Assembly (NCBI GenBank): GCA_963715675.1
Contig: OY970265.1
Coordinates: forward strand, 4,898,001-4,962,000
Length of the DNA: 64,000 bases
Source of the DNA: DASVWZ01 sp963715675
Lineage (GTDB): Bacteria > Acidobacteriota > Terriglobia > Terriglobales > Acidobacteriaceae
Direction of reading: 5' to 3'
Under the pieces are notes generated by a model. That model saw only the letters and a program-made list of their open reading frames with translations, was not told the DNA's origin and made no database searches. A program made the translations under genes and the position numbers. This document shows, one piece after another, positions 33,663 through 42,240 of the stretch; within the stretch, counting starts at the first letter, position 1, and every line of letters starts with the position of its first letter.

Positions 33663-34589
33663 ATGCCCGAAGAGAACGTCCCGAACGACAAGAATGGCAA
33701 GTCGACCGGCTTGATCGATCGGATTCAAGCTGGGGTGAAGGAGGACGTACAATCCCTCAAGACCGACTTGCCGGCCAAGGCCAAAGAGCAGGTGGAGTCG
33801 CTCAAGAATCCCACCAAGACCCAGGTCTTCACCTCGATCTTCCGCCACAAGCACGATGACACACCGCGCAATCGTGCTCTGGGCGTGCTCTCCAATGTGT
33901 TTCTGCACCTTCATCCCGCCAAAATCAACCGCGACGCGGTCCGCTACAGCTATACCTGGGGGATGGGCGGGATCACATTTTATTTGTTTATCGTGCTGAC
34001 CTTCACCGGCGTGCTGCTCATGTTCTACTACCACCCGAGCAAGGTGCAGGCGTTTCGCGACGTGTTGTACCTGGAACACGATGTGCCGTTCGGCAAGCTG
34101 CTGCGCAACATGCACCGCTGGGCTGCCCACCTGATGGTTATCGGGGTGTGGCTGCATATGTTCCGGGTTTTTCTGACCGGCTCCTACAAGAAGCCACGCG
34201 AGTTTAACTGGAACATCGGTGTGCTGCTGCTGGTGTTCACGCTGCTGCTGTCGTTCACCGGCTATTTGTTGCCGGACGATCAACTGGGATTCTGGGCGGT
34301 CACGGTGGGAACGAATATGGCCCGCGCGACGCCGCTGCTGGGCCACGAAGGACCGTTCGGACCGTTGCTGGGCATGACTCCATACAACGACGTTCGCTTT
34401 GGCCTGCTGGGCGGCTCGATTGTGGATGCCAATGCGCTGCTCCGGTCGTACATCTGGCATTGCATCGGGATTCCGATTGTGGCGTCCGTGCTGATGATTG
34501 TGCATTTCTGGCGGGTGCGCAAGGATGGCGGTATTTCCGGTCCGGCGGCCGTGGTGTTGGAGTCCGAAGTGAAGGAGGCGCGGAAATAG
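33663..34589 (+). CDS. Cytochrome b, N-terminal subunit
   Basis: A 308-residue polytopic membrane protein carrying the two b haems. After a charged 65-residue extension (DRIQAGVKEDVQSLKTDLPA) come transmembrane helices with the haem-ligand pairs. LLRNMHRWAAHLMVIGVWLH provides the first histidines and LRSYIWHCIGIPIVASVLMI with VHFWR the second. The GYLLPDDQLGFWAVTVGTNM segment is the standard Qo-site region of cytochrome b/b6. The split into a haem-bearing N-half and a separate C-half is the b6f-like layout also found in Firmicutes and Acidobacteria. The start codon follows a 87-base gap after the Rieske gene. Confidence 0.94.
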   Translation: MPEENVPNDKNGKSTGLIDRIQAGVKEDVQSLKTDLPAKAKEQVESLKNPTKTQVFTSIFRHKHDDTPRNRALGVLSNVFLHLHPAKINRDAVRYSYTWGMGGITFYLFIVLTFTGVLLMFYYHPSKVQAFRDVLYLEHDVPFGKLLRNMHRWAAHLMVIGVWLHMFRVFLTGSYKKPREFNWNIGVLLLVFTLLLSFTGYLLPDDQLGFWAVTVGTNMARATPLLGHEGPFGPLLGMTPYNDVRFGLLGGSIVDANALLRSYIWHCIGIPIVASVLMIVHFWRVRKDGGISGPAAVVLESEVKEARK

Positions 34590-34591
34590 CC

Positions 34592-35521
34592 ATGGACTGG
34601 AGACAACTGTGGGAGATCGCCTCCGCGCCCGATAACGTGCCGATCGTCGGCTTGATTCCGCTATTGGCGTTCTACATTTGGCTGGCGTGGAAACAGGCCC
34701 ACGCCAACGACCAACTGATCGCGCAATTGGAAGGCGACGCCGCGATGGCCAAGACTCACCATCGAAAGACTTGGCCGTTCCAAGCGGGATGGCAGAAGGA
34801 AGTCCACGTTTGGCCATTTCTTTTGCGGGTAGAGTTCTTGGCGGCCATTATTGTGACCATTATTCTGATGGTCTGGTCGATCACGCTGAATGCGCCCCTG
34901 GAGGAGCCAGCGAATCCGAATCTGACCATGAACCCCGCCAAAGCGCCCTGGTATTTCCTGGGACTGCAGGAGATGTTGGTGTATTTCGATCCGTGGATTG
35001 CGGGGGTGGTCATGCCGACGCTGATTATCGTCGGCTTGATGGTCATTCCCTACATCGACACTAACCCCTTGGGCTCGGGCTACTACACCTGGAAGCAGCG
35101 CAAGTTCGCCATCAGCACGTTTCTTTTTGGGTTCATCATTCTGTGGGTCGCGATGATCATCATCGGGACCTTCATTCGGGGACCGGGCTGGCAATGGTTC
35201 TGGCCGGGGCAGACCTGGGATCACAACCGGCTCATTTATGAAGTGAACCGCGATCTTCCCGACATCTTCGGCATCACCTCGAACTGGGGTAAAGGAATCT
35301 TTGGGGCGATTATGCTCGGGGGATTCTACCTGGGTGGCGGCTACGTGGTACACGCTTTGTTCCGCCGCAACAATCCCAAGGACTACAAGCGGATGAGCCT
35401 GCTGCAGTATTCCATCATGATGACGTTCCTGCTCACCATGCTGGGGTTGCCGATCAAGATGCTGTTGCGGTTGCTGTTTCACATCAAGTACGTGTGGATT
35501 ACACCATGGTTCAACGTTTAG
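34592..35521 (+). CDS. Cytochrome b, C-terminal subunit (subunit-IV-like)
   Basis: A 309-residue membrane protein that completes the split cytochrome b. The ATG at 34592 lies two bases after the upstream stop. An N-terminal helix (NVPIVGLIPLLAFYIWLAWK) precedes the conserved part, NPAKAPWYFLGLQEMLVYFD, which replaces the PEWY motif of mitochondrial cytochrome b and forms the Qo site. Further helices include MPTLIIVGLMVIPYIDTNP and FLFGFIILWVAMIIIGTFI. The N-terminal helix and the C-terminal pair (LLQYSIMMTFLLTMLGLPIK) make it longer than a b6f subunit IV, resembling the fused forms of menaquinol-oxidising complexes. Confidence 0.9.
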   Translation: MDWRQLWEIASAPDNVPIVGLIPLLAFYIWLAWKQAHANDQLIAQLEGDAAMAKTHHRKTWPFQAGWQKEVHVWPFLLRVEFLAAIIVTIILMVWSITLNAPLEEPANPNLTMNPAKAPWYFLGLQEMLVYFDPWIAGVVMPTLIIVGLMVIPYIDTNPLGSGYYTWKQRKFAISTFLFGFIILWVAMIIIGTFIRGPGWQWFWPGQTWDHNRLIYEVNRDLPDIFGITSNWGKGIFGAIMLGGFYLGGGYVVHALFRRNNPKDYKRMSLLQYSIMMTFLLTMLGLPIKMLLRLLFHIKYVWITPWFNV

Positions 35522-35530
35522 GAGACGCTG

Positions 35531-38500
35531 GTGCCTGAGAAGCCCGTTCCCGACAATGATCCGGTCGTCAGCAAGTCACTTGCGCCGCACTATCTGATCG
35601 CGATGGTGCTCTTGATGGGCACGCTGTTCTGGGCCTTGTGGGATGAATCCTTCGGCCAACGCCCCTGGAAAAATTTCCAGGAAGAGTGGAAGACCCGCTA
35701 CATCGCTTTTCTGAAGAACGTGCGCAGCCAGTCTGCCGAATCGCAGAAACAGGTTCAGAGCAACCCGGAATATCAGGCGCTCAAGCAGGCCTATGATCAG
35801 GCCAATCAGCAGGCTGCGCCGCGGCTCAAAGAAATCAACGACCAACTGCGTGAGGTGGCCGCAAAAACTCTTGCGGTACAAAATGTGTTCACTGACCGGC
35901 GCGCTTACGTGAACGCGTCTACCTATGACATTGAAACCAGTTCACCTTCTGCCAGGCCAGGCAAGCAGAAGGATCTGGACAAGTACAGGGCGGAAATCGC
36001 AACCGTCGAGTACCCCGACGGCAGCAAGCACCCCTACAACTATGCGCAACTGGAAGAGGCATACAACGAGCTGAGAAACGAGCGGGTGCAACTCAGCACG
36101 GAACTCGCGGCAGTCCTCAAGCCAGTCACTGCGCAGAAAGAAAAACTCGACGCCTATATCAACGAGAACATGTTGATCCTGACCCCGACGCAGGTGAAGG
36201 GTCTGGAGGACAAGACCGAAGCCTGGACGCCGAAGATTCAGCAGATCAATGTGGCCGAAGCCAACATCGTGGATCGGTGCGAATCGTGCCATATGGGAAT
36301 CCGCGAGCCCATCAAAATCACCGCGGCCAACATGGCCTTAAAAGGCAAGAAGCCGGACGAGTACGCGCGCGCATTTACCAGTCATCCGGAAACTGGTTTG
36401 CTGAAGACGCATGATCCGGAAAAGTATGGCTGCTCGCCCTGCCACCAGGGCAACGGACGCGCGACCACCAGCGTTGAAAAAGCACATGGCACCTACGAAC
36501 ACTGGCTCTGGCCATTATTCCCGAAAGGCAATGTGGAAGCCGGCTGCCAGACCTGCCACGCCGCCGATATGGTTCTGGTGAGCGGCGACGTGGGCGCCGT
36601 TCTGAGCGAAGGAAAGGATCTGTACCGGCAGCGGGGATGCGTCGGTTGTCATCGTTACGAAGGCTATGACAAGGAACCCGAAGACCTGCTTTCGATTGCG
36701 CAGCAGATCAAACTCATCGAACAAGAGAAGAAAGACAATCTGAAAGACGCCGCCAACCTGATGAAGGCGGCCGATGAGGCCGCGACCAACGAAGAAGCCA
36801 ATCACCTCAACGACGAGGCGGTGGGCCTGAAGGTCACCAACAGCAAACTCGATCTGCGCATCGTGCAACTCGACCGCACCACCAAGAGCCTTCTGCAGGA
36901 CGTCAAGAAAGTTGGCCCCAATCTCAAAGACGTCCGGCTGAAGCTGAACCGGAGCTGGATTCCGGTGTGGCTGAAGAAGCCCACGGATTTCCGTCCCACC
37001 ACCAAGATGCCGAACTTCCGGCTGAACGATCAGCAGATCCGGGCGATCTCCGCTTACATATGGCAGTCCGGCTTGGATGGTCCGCTGCCCAAACACAAGC
37101 TGGGTAACGCAGCCCATGGCAAGGAATTATTCCAGACCCGAGGATGTCTGGCTTGCCACTCCATCGGCGAAGGCGACCAGATGCAAGGGGGAACCTTTGC
37201 GGCGAACCTGACGCGAGTCGGGGAGAAGGCGAATTACGATTACCTTGCGCGTTGGGTGCACAATGCCCGCGAACGCACACGCCCCTTCTGCATCTACGAG
37301 AAAAAGGACATCGGCCCGGAGGACTACGCCCGGAAAGGCCTGCCTTACGTGTTTGATTTGCAACATAGCCGCTGCCCCAATGACGGACACGAACTGCAGG
37401 TGCAGAACATGACCGTGATGCCCAGCCTCAGGCTGAGCCCGGAGGACGCGGAGGACGTTGCCTCGTACCTGATCACGCTCAAAAAGAAGGAGCCCTCGTC
37501 GTATCCTGACGCCTCCTTCATGGAAGACCCCTCTCTCAAAGAAGAAGGCAAGAAGTGGATCCGCCACTTTGGCTGCGCCGGTTGCCACGAGATCGCCGGT
37601 TTGGAGGAGGAAGGCCGCATCGGCACGGAGTTGACCTTTGAAGGCAGCAAGCCCATTGAGCGTCTCGACTTTGCCCTGTTGACCGAGGTGGCCCAGCGCG
37701 GTGAGGGTGAACCGATCACTGATCCAGACGACCTGGCGCGATTGCCCGAAGGGCCTGCCAAGGGCGTGTGGTACGACGACAAAGGCTTCTTTGAACACAA
37801 GCTGGCCGAGCCCAATATCTGGGACAAGGGCAAGATCAAGCCCGAGACCGAAAAGCTGCGCATGCCAAACCTGCACCTGACCCAGGAGCAGATCCGTTCC
37901 CTGACGACGTTTCTCATGGGCAGCCAGGAGAGCCCTCTTCCCAGCAACTACCAGTACCGGCCGCTGGATTATCGCCGCGACATCCAGGAAGGCTGGTGGG
38001 TGGTGAAGAAGTACAACTGCATGGGATGCCATCAGTTGCTACCCGGCCAGAAGACGTCGTTGATGGGAGTGGCCCGCTATCAAACGCCCGACGGCCTGGA
38101 ACAATTGCCTCCCAAGCTGCTCACCGAGGGGGCACGCGTCGATCCGCAGTGGCTGCTGCGCTTTTTGACCAACCCATCGCTCAGCGATACCGACACCAAC
38201 CGCAACGGATTGCGGTCGTACCTGCAGGTACGCATGCCGACATTCTCGTTTTCGGAGAATGAGCTTGGCAAATTGGTGCGGTTCTTCCAGGCGCTGTCGC
38301 GCCAGCCCTTCCCCTACATTCCGGAACCGTTACCCGTGTTAACCGCGAAGGAAACCGACATGGCACGCAGCTTGTTCAGCAGTCCGGCGGCGCCCTGTTT
38401 GAAGTGCCACGCCACCGGCGAGCCTGCGCATGATCGTTCCGCCAGCGCGCCGAACCTGCTGCAGGCCAGGGGAAGGCTGAAGGCGGACTGGATGCAGCGC

Positions 38501-38779
38501 TGGATCATCGATCCGCAGGCGATCAGTCCGGGCACAGCCATGCCTTCGGGACTTTTCCGCAAGGAAAACGACCGCTGGGTATTTTCCGGGCCGGTGCCGT
38601 CTTCGTTCCAGGGCTATGAGGGAGACCACACCAAGCTCTTGATCGATTACATTCTTCAACTCACTCCCGAGGAACAGAAGCGGGTCAGCGCTGCCATGGG
38701 ACATACCCGAGCGTCGAACGGGGGCATGGCTCCGAGCGGGGTGCACGCCGGTTCCTCTGGAGGCGGACATACACCCTGA
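35531..38779 (+). CDS. Very large membrane-anchored octahaem cytochrome c
   Basis: A 1082-residue protein from a GTG at 35531. One N-terminal membrane helix (HYLIAMVLLMGTLFWALWDE) is followed by about 200 residues of charged, coiled-coil-like sequence. Eight CXXCH sites follow, at residues about 250, 301, 339, 370, 539, 682, 830 and 956 (CESCH, CSPCH, CQTCH, CVGCH, CLACH, CAGCH, CMGCH, CLKCH). Several sit in cytochrome-c-like domains with a distal methionine (for example TKMPNFRLNDQQIRAISAYI). It directly follows the cytochrome b genes and so is probably the c-type subunit and electron exit of the complex. The size and number of haems far exceed cytochrome c1 or f. Confidence 0.92.
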   Translation: MPEKPVPDNDPVVSKSLAPHYLIAMVLLMGTLFWALWDESFGQRPWKNFQEEWKTRYIAFLKNVRSQSAESQKQVQSNPEYQALKQAYDQANQQAAPRLKEINDQLREVAAKTLAVQNVFTDRRAYVNASTYDIETSSPSARPGKQKDLDKYRAEIATVEYPDGSKHPYNYAQLEEAYNELRNERVQLSTELAAVLKPVTAQKEKLDAYINENMLILTPTQVKGLEDKTEAWTPKIQQINVAEANIVDRCESCHMGIREPIKITAANMALKGKKPDEYARAFTSHPETGLLKTHDPEKYGCSPCHQGNGRATTSVEKAHGTYEHWLWPLFPKGNVEAGCQTCHAADMVLVSGDVGAVLSEGKDLYRQRGCVGCHRYEGYDKEPEDLLSIAQQIKLIEQEKKDNLKDAANLMKAADEAATNEEANHLNDEAVGLKVTNSKLDLRIVQLDRTTKSLLQDVKKVGPNLKDVRLKLNRSWIPVWLKKPTDFRPTTKMPNFRLNDQQIRAISAYIWQSGLDGPLPKHKLGNAAHGKELFQTRGCLACHSIGEGDQMQGGTFAANLTRVGEKANYDYLARWVHNARERTRPFCIYEKKDIGPEDYARKGLPYVFDLQHSRCPNDGHELQVQNMTVMPSLRLSPEDAEDVASYLITLKKKEPSSYPDASFMEDPSLKEEGKKWIRHFGCAGCHEIAGLEEEGRIGTELTFEGSKPIERLDFALLTEVAQRGEGEPITDPDDLARLPEGPAKGVWYDDKGFFEHKLAEPNIWDKGKIKPETEKLRMPNLHLTQEQIRSLTTFLMGSQESPLPSNYQYRPLDYRRDIQEGWWVVKKYNCMGCHQLLPGQKTSLMGVARYQTPDGLEQLPPKLLTEGARVDPQWLLRFLTNPSLSDTDTNRNGLRSYLQVRMPTFSFSENELGKLVRFFQALSRQPFPYIPEPLPVLTAKETDMARSLFSSPAAPCLKCHATGEPAHDRSASAPNLLQARGRLKADWMQRWIIDPQAISPGTAMPSGLFRKENDRWVFSGPVPSSFQGYEGDHTKLLIDYILQLTPEEQKRVSAAMGHTRASNGGMAPSGVHAGSSGGGHTP

Positions 38780-38839
38780 GCTGAGAGCTAGAATAGTTCG
38801 AACATTCAAACTTAAGAGGAGAAAGGTGCGTCAAAGATC

Positions 38840-39610
38840 ATGACCAGAGAAAAATGGATGGTAATGTTCGGCCTGCCGGCGCTTGTGGGCTTGGTCCTAC
38901 TGGCAGGGTGCAGCAAGAAGGAGACGGCAGAGCAGGAGTCGGCCGCTCCCGCGTCACAGCCCGCTGCTACCCCGATTGATCCGGCGACGGTGGCCTCGGT
39001 CAGCGGCACGGTGACGTTTGAAGGGACACCGCCCAAGCTCGCCAACATCGACATGAGCAAAGATGCGAATTGCAAAGGCCAAAACGCGGCAGAGGACATC
39101 GTCGTCAGTGGTGGCAATCTTGCTAACGTGTTCGTCTACGTTAAAGACGGCCTGGGCACCCGCACGTTTGATGTTCCGAAAGACCCAGTGATTCTCGATC
39201 AGAATGGCTGCAAGTATCACCCGCACGTGCTCGGGGTGATGGCGGGCCAGACGGTCAAGATCATCAATAGCGATCCCACGACCCACAACATCCACCCCTC
39301 GCCGAAGGACAACCGCGAGTGGAACCAGTCGATGACGCCGCAGGCTGCGCCGATTGAGAAGACCTTCGCGCGCGAGGAAATCATGCTGCCGGTCAAGTGC
39401 GATCAGCATCCCTGGATGCGGATGTTCATCAACGTGACCAAGAGCCCGTTCTACGCGGTCACCGGACCCGACGGCAAGTTCACGATTACTGGCTTGCCTC
39501 CGGGGGATTACACGCTGGCCTTCGTCCATGAAAAGCTGGGCGAGCAGGACCAGAAGATCACCTTGGCTGCCAAGGACAGCAAGACGGTAACGGCCTCATT
39601 CAAGCAGTAG
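38840..39610 (+). CDS. Cupredoxin-type lipoprotein
   Basis: A 256-residue lipoprotein with lipobox LAGC (Cys24) and a short Ala/Pro/Gln linker. The central domain shows type-1 copper ligands in the expected order: His149 or His152 (DPTTHNIHP), then Cys187, His190 and Met193 in VKCDQHPWM. The C-terminus is a short carboxypeptidase-regulatory-like module (AVTGPDGKFTITGLPPGDYT). It is 60 bases after the octahaem cytochrome gene, so it is a plausible mobile or anchored electron acceptor. Copper binding is inferred from motif spacing. Location is the periplasmic side of a membrane. Confidence 0.84.
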   Translation: MTREKWMVMFGLPALVGLVLLAGCSKKETAEQESAAPASQPAATPIDPATVASVSGTVTFEGTPPKLANIDMSKDANCKGQNAAEDIVVSGGNLANVFVYVKDGLGTRTFDVPKDPVILDQNGCKYHPHVLGVMAGQTVKIINSDPTTHNIHPSPKDNREWNQSMTPQAAPIEKTFAREEIMLPVKCDQHPWMRMFINVTKSPFYAVTGPDGKFTITGLPPGDYTLAFVHEKLGEQDQKITLAAKDSKTVTASFKQ

Positions 39611-39705
39611 AGCAATTGCAGCCTCCGGGGCGGCTGAAGGAATCGGCCGCCTCCGGCTGCGTTTGGGTGGTGCGTCTTAGAGAACCAAGAACCTGAGGAG
39701 AATAC

Positions 39706-39933
39706 TTGTTTTCCTTGATGCTGCTAATCTCCATCGCGCTCGGTCTGATTCCTCTCGCGGGGATCGCCTGGACTATCGTGAGCGGGACCATCACCACGGT
39801 CGATGGTCTGTTTATGACGCTCATTCTGCTCACGCTTTCCGGAGTTTTCTTCCTCAACGCGTACTGGGAGTTGCGCGACCGCGGACTTGTGGGGAAGAAG
39901 CCGCCCGCTCCTCCGGCGCCGAAAGCCGGTTAA
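39706..39933 (+). CDS. Small two-helix membrane protein of the respiratory operon
   Basis: A 75-residue protein from a TTG at 39706 with TGAGGAG upstream (an ATG five codons in is an alternative). Two hydrophobic helices (LMLLISIALGLIPLAGIAWT and GLFMTLILLTLSGVFFLNAY) are followed by a basic, Pro/Ala-rich tail. Position between the cupredoxin and HEAT/lipoyl genes, with a one-base gap to the latter, suggests an accessory subunit of the complex. No family is recognised. Confidence 0.75.
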   Translation: MFSLMLLISIALGLIPLAGIAWTIVSGTITTVDGLFMTLILLTLSGVFFLNAYWELRDRGLVGKKPPAPPAPKAG

Positions 39934-39934
39934 C

Positions 39935-40825
39935 TTGAGCACGCAGTCGAGCGTCGGCGAAGCCTCTGAATCGGCGGCCCAGACCGCTTCCGTTCCCCCG
40001 TCTTCGCGCCCGCGGATGTCCACCGGAAAACGCTTGCTGTTTTTCCTCACGGGTTGGCTGATTGTCCTGATGCCATTTCTGTTCTGGTGGAATACCTGGT
40101 TTGGCCGCCCTCTTTCTGACAAGCAGATCGAAGAATACCTGCACGACTCCAAACATCCGCGGCATATTCAGCACGCTTTGGTGCAGATAGGCGAGCGCAT
40201 GGGTCACGACTCCGCTGTGACCCGCTGGTATCCGGAACTCATACCGCTCGCGACCTATCCGGTCGAAGAGGTACGCAATACGGATGCGTGGGTCATGGGC
40301 CAGGACACTTCCTACGCCGGATTCCACGCTGCTCTGCTGGAGATGTTGCAGGATTCTTCCGCGATGGTCCGCGGGAACGCCGCGTTGTCGCTGGTGCGGT
40401 TCGGTGACGCGTCCGGACGGACGCAGATTCTGGCGCTGCTGATGCCGGCAATGATTACGGCACCAGCCGCTGGCCGGATTATCGAGACAGGGAAAGCCGG
40501 TACTCCAATCCGTGAAGGTGGGCTGATTGCCAAGCTGGAAGCGGGTGGGCAGGCGATCGAACTGCGTTCCCCAGTCACCGGACGCATTCGCACACTCTCA
40601 GCCGCAGCGGGGGCGAATGTTTCCGCTGGAGATGAAGTGGCGACTGTTGACCCTGCAACCGAACAGGTTTGGGAAGCACTGCGGGCGCTCTATCTGATCG
40701 GGCAAGTGGACGATTTGGCGGTCATTCGGCCTTATGAGCGCGAAGTGCCCGAAGTGTCAGATTCGGTTCGCCAGCAGGCGCTGCTGACTGAGAAAGCCAT
40801 TCAGGATCGCGCCGTAAAGCGGTAG
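39935..40825 (+). CDS. Membrane protein with HEAT-like and lipoyl/biotinyl-like domains
   Basis: A 296-residue protein; the TTG at 39935 directly after the upstream stop is the probable start, and a later ATG (MSTGKRLLFF) is possible. One transmembrane helix (LLFFLTGWLIVLMPFLFWWN) is followed by helical repeats with HEAT/armadillo character (HIQHALVQIGERM, SAMVRGNAALSLVRFGD). Then comes a hammerhead-like segment (GTPIREGGLIAKLEAGGQAI, ELRSPVTGRIRTLSAAAGAN) similar to lipoyl/biotinyl carrier or membrane-fusion domains, but with no modifiable lysine at the hairpin. It ends the operon and may scaffold or assemble the complex; the function is unknown. Confidence 0.78.
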   Translation: MSTQSSVGEASESAAQTASVPPSSRPRMSTGKRLLFFLTGWLIVLMPFLFWWNTWFGRPLSDKQIEEYLHDSKHPRHIQHALVQIGERMGHDSAVTRWYPELIPLATYPVEEVRNTDAWVMGQDTSYAGFHAALLEMLQDSSAMVRGNAALSLVRFGDASGRTQILALLMPAMITAPAAGRIIETGKAGTPIREGGLIAKLEAGGQAIELRSPVTGRIRTLSAAAGANVSAGDEVATVDPATEQVWEALRALYLIGQVDDLAVIRPYEREVPEVSDSVRQQALLTEKAIQDRAVKR

Positions 40826-40877
40826 TTTTCTTAGTAATTGCCGAGAGCCAAGAGCCAAGAGCCAAAGGCCGCTTTTT

Positions 40878-41258
40878 TTAATACTTCATCGGGCCGACTT
40901 CTTTTTCAACTTCTGCCGTGTCCAGCATGACGATGGCGTCCCAGGGACAGCCGTCGAGGAACGAGCCGTCAGGGCCTTTGCTCAGGCACTTCTTGCAGCC
41001 GATACACAGAATCGGATCGACCTGAATGCGGCCGTAGGGCGGATGATCCTCATCCGGCACCCAGAACATGCAATCCTCGACCGGACAATACTCCACGCAG
41101 GCGGGCGAACCGGCGCAGCCGGTGCAGCACTCGGTGATGACCGCAAGCTCTTTCGGCTTTTTTTTGCGCGGGGTGACGATCCCCTTGGAACGGGGCTCGC
41201 ATTTCAGTTCGTCGGGCACCATGCCCGGCGCTTTGGCGACATCGGCTTCCGTCGGCAT
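40878..41258 (-). CDS. 4Fe-4S dicluster ferredoxin
   Basis: A 126-residue cytoplasmic protein. Cysteines occur as CCTGCAGSPACVEYCPVEDC and CIGCKKCLSKGPDGSFLDGC, a pattern for two 4Fe-4S clusters with an unusually spaced second motif (a longer loop before the last cysteine). The 45-residue basic N-terminus (RSKGIVTPRKKKPKEL) is extra compared with minimal ferredoxins. It is convergent with the respiratory operon and stands alone. The electron partner is unknown. Orthologues annotated simply as ferredoxin are expected in Acidobacteria. Confidence 0.88.
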   Translation of the reverse strand: MPTEADVAKAPGMVPDELKCEPRSKGIVTPRKKKPKELAVITECCTGCAGSPACVEYCPVEDCMFWVPDEDHPPYGRIQVDPILCIGCKKCLSKGPDGSFLDGCPWDAIVMLDTAEVEKEVGPMKY

Positions 41259-42240
41259 TCAGGGATTATACAATCGAAGCCGGGTTTTCGTAACCGGCTC
41301 TGCTGCTGAGTAATGTCTTTCTGGACCGTTACTCACTTACTACGCGCTAAGGCTGCGAGTCGAGGCCAAACCCTTGGACCTCCCTCACGGTTTACTCGCC
41401 CGGTTTCTGGCCTCCTGTGATCGGGAGCCCCCTCCCCCCTTTTGGCATTTTTGTAAGCTACAGAAAACAGGCGGCTTGGCTTTTAGGCGCTCCGTAAAAT
41501 CTAGAAAACAAACGTCGTTGAGAGGGCTGTTTTCATGCCTTTTTAGCTCGTTTTTGCACTAACAGCCGTAAAATATAGATTATAAAGGCTTTATATTATA
41601 ATATAGAAAGCAAAGGAGTTAGCGGCCTGGCCAGTATTCTTGCTGGCGTCCGTTCACTCCCGGTGGCTCTCGATGCGCTCGTCATGCTTTGGTGCAAGCC
41701 TGTCCTACTAGATAACTTAATTACTTGTTGAATATCTTTTGGATATTGTGCGCTTGAGATACGGCATTGTCAAGGAAGGAGATCACGGAAACGCGTGTAC
41801 GAGTACGCCGCTAAAAGCCCAAGCCTCGTCATTTGTCGCCCCACTCATTCGCACAGAACGCGAATGAATGGGCCACCCGCCTTTTAGATAACTTAATTAC
41901 TTGTTGAATATCTTTTGAATATTGTGCGCCTGGGGTGGGATCTTGTCAAGAAGCGAGATCACGGAGGCACGTGTGTGCAGGCTGCGCGGGACTGCCCCAC
42001 TCAAACCAAAGGCGGCGGGCTTGAGTGGGCCACCGGCGAAACAGACTCTGCTTAACGCGGAGCTGCTCACGGCACAATTCGCGAGAGAAGGTCAGCCCCG
42101 TAGCAGAAGTTTCACCCGATCTTCATAGTCTCGTCACAAGCCCGTCACGCTTGCCAACTATTGTCCTGATAGTTTCTGCCCCAATGTTTTTTATGCCCAA
42201 TGTCGCACGACCGATCCCAGTTTTGTGAGGAAAAAATCCA
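41259..42240. other. Long non-coding region with a duplicated structured unit
   Basis: About 980 bases without a supported gene. The left part holds AT-rich sequence with repeated CGTAAAAT(C/A)TAGA words (41495-41580). The right part holds two copies of a composite unit, described separately. The phosphoesterase promoter must lie near the right end, but no clear box was found. Confidence 0.6.
41709..42037. repeat. Tandem duplicated non-coding unit with a terminal palindrome
   Basis: Unit 1 (41709-41880) and unit 2 (41885-42037) both begin with TAGATAACTTAATTACTTGT and continue through GAATATCTTTTG(G/A)ATATTGTGCGC and GAGATCACGGA. Both end in a palindrome of the form CCCCACTC...GAGTGGGCCACC (unit 1: CCCACTCATTCGC with GCGAATGAATGGG; unit 2: CCACTCAA with TTGAGTGG). 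The first 90 bases are roughly 85% identical; the palindrome loops differ while pairing is kept. Such compensated change suggests structured RNA or a mobile palindrome. Confidence 0.75.

Noticed and set aside
33585..34817. 410-codon minus-strand frame
   Set aside because: Antisense shadow of the cytochrome b genes, His/Gln-rich noise.
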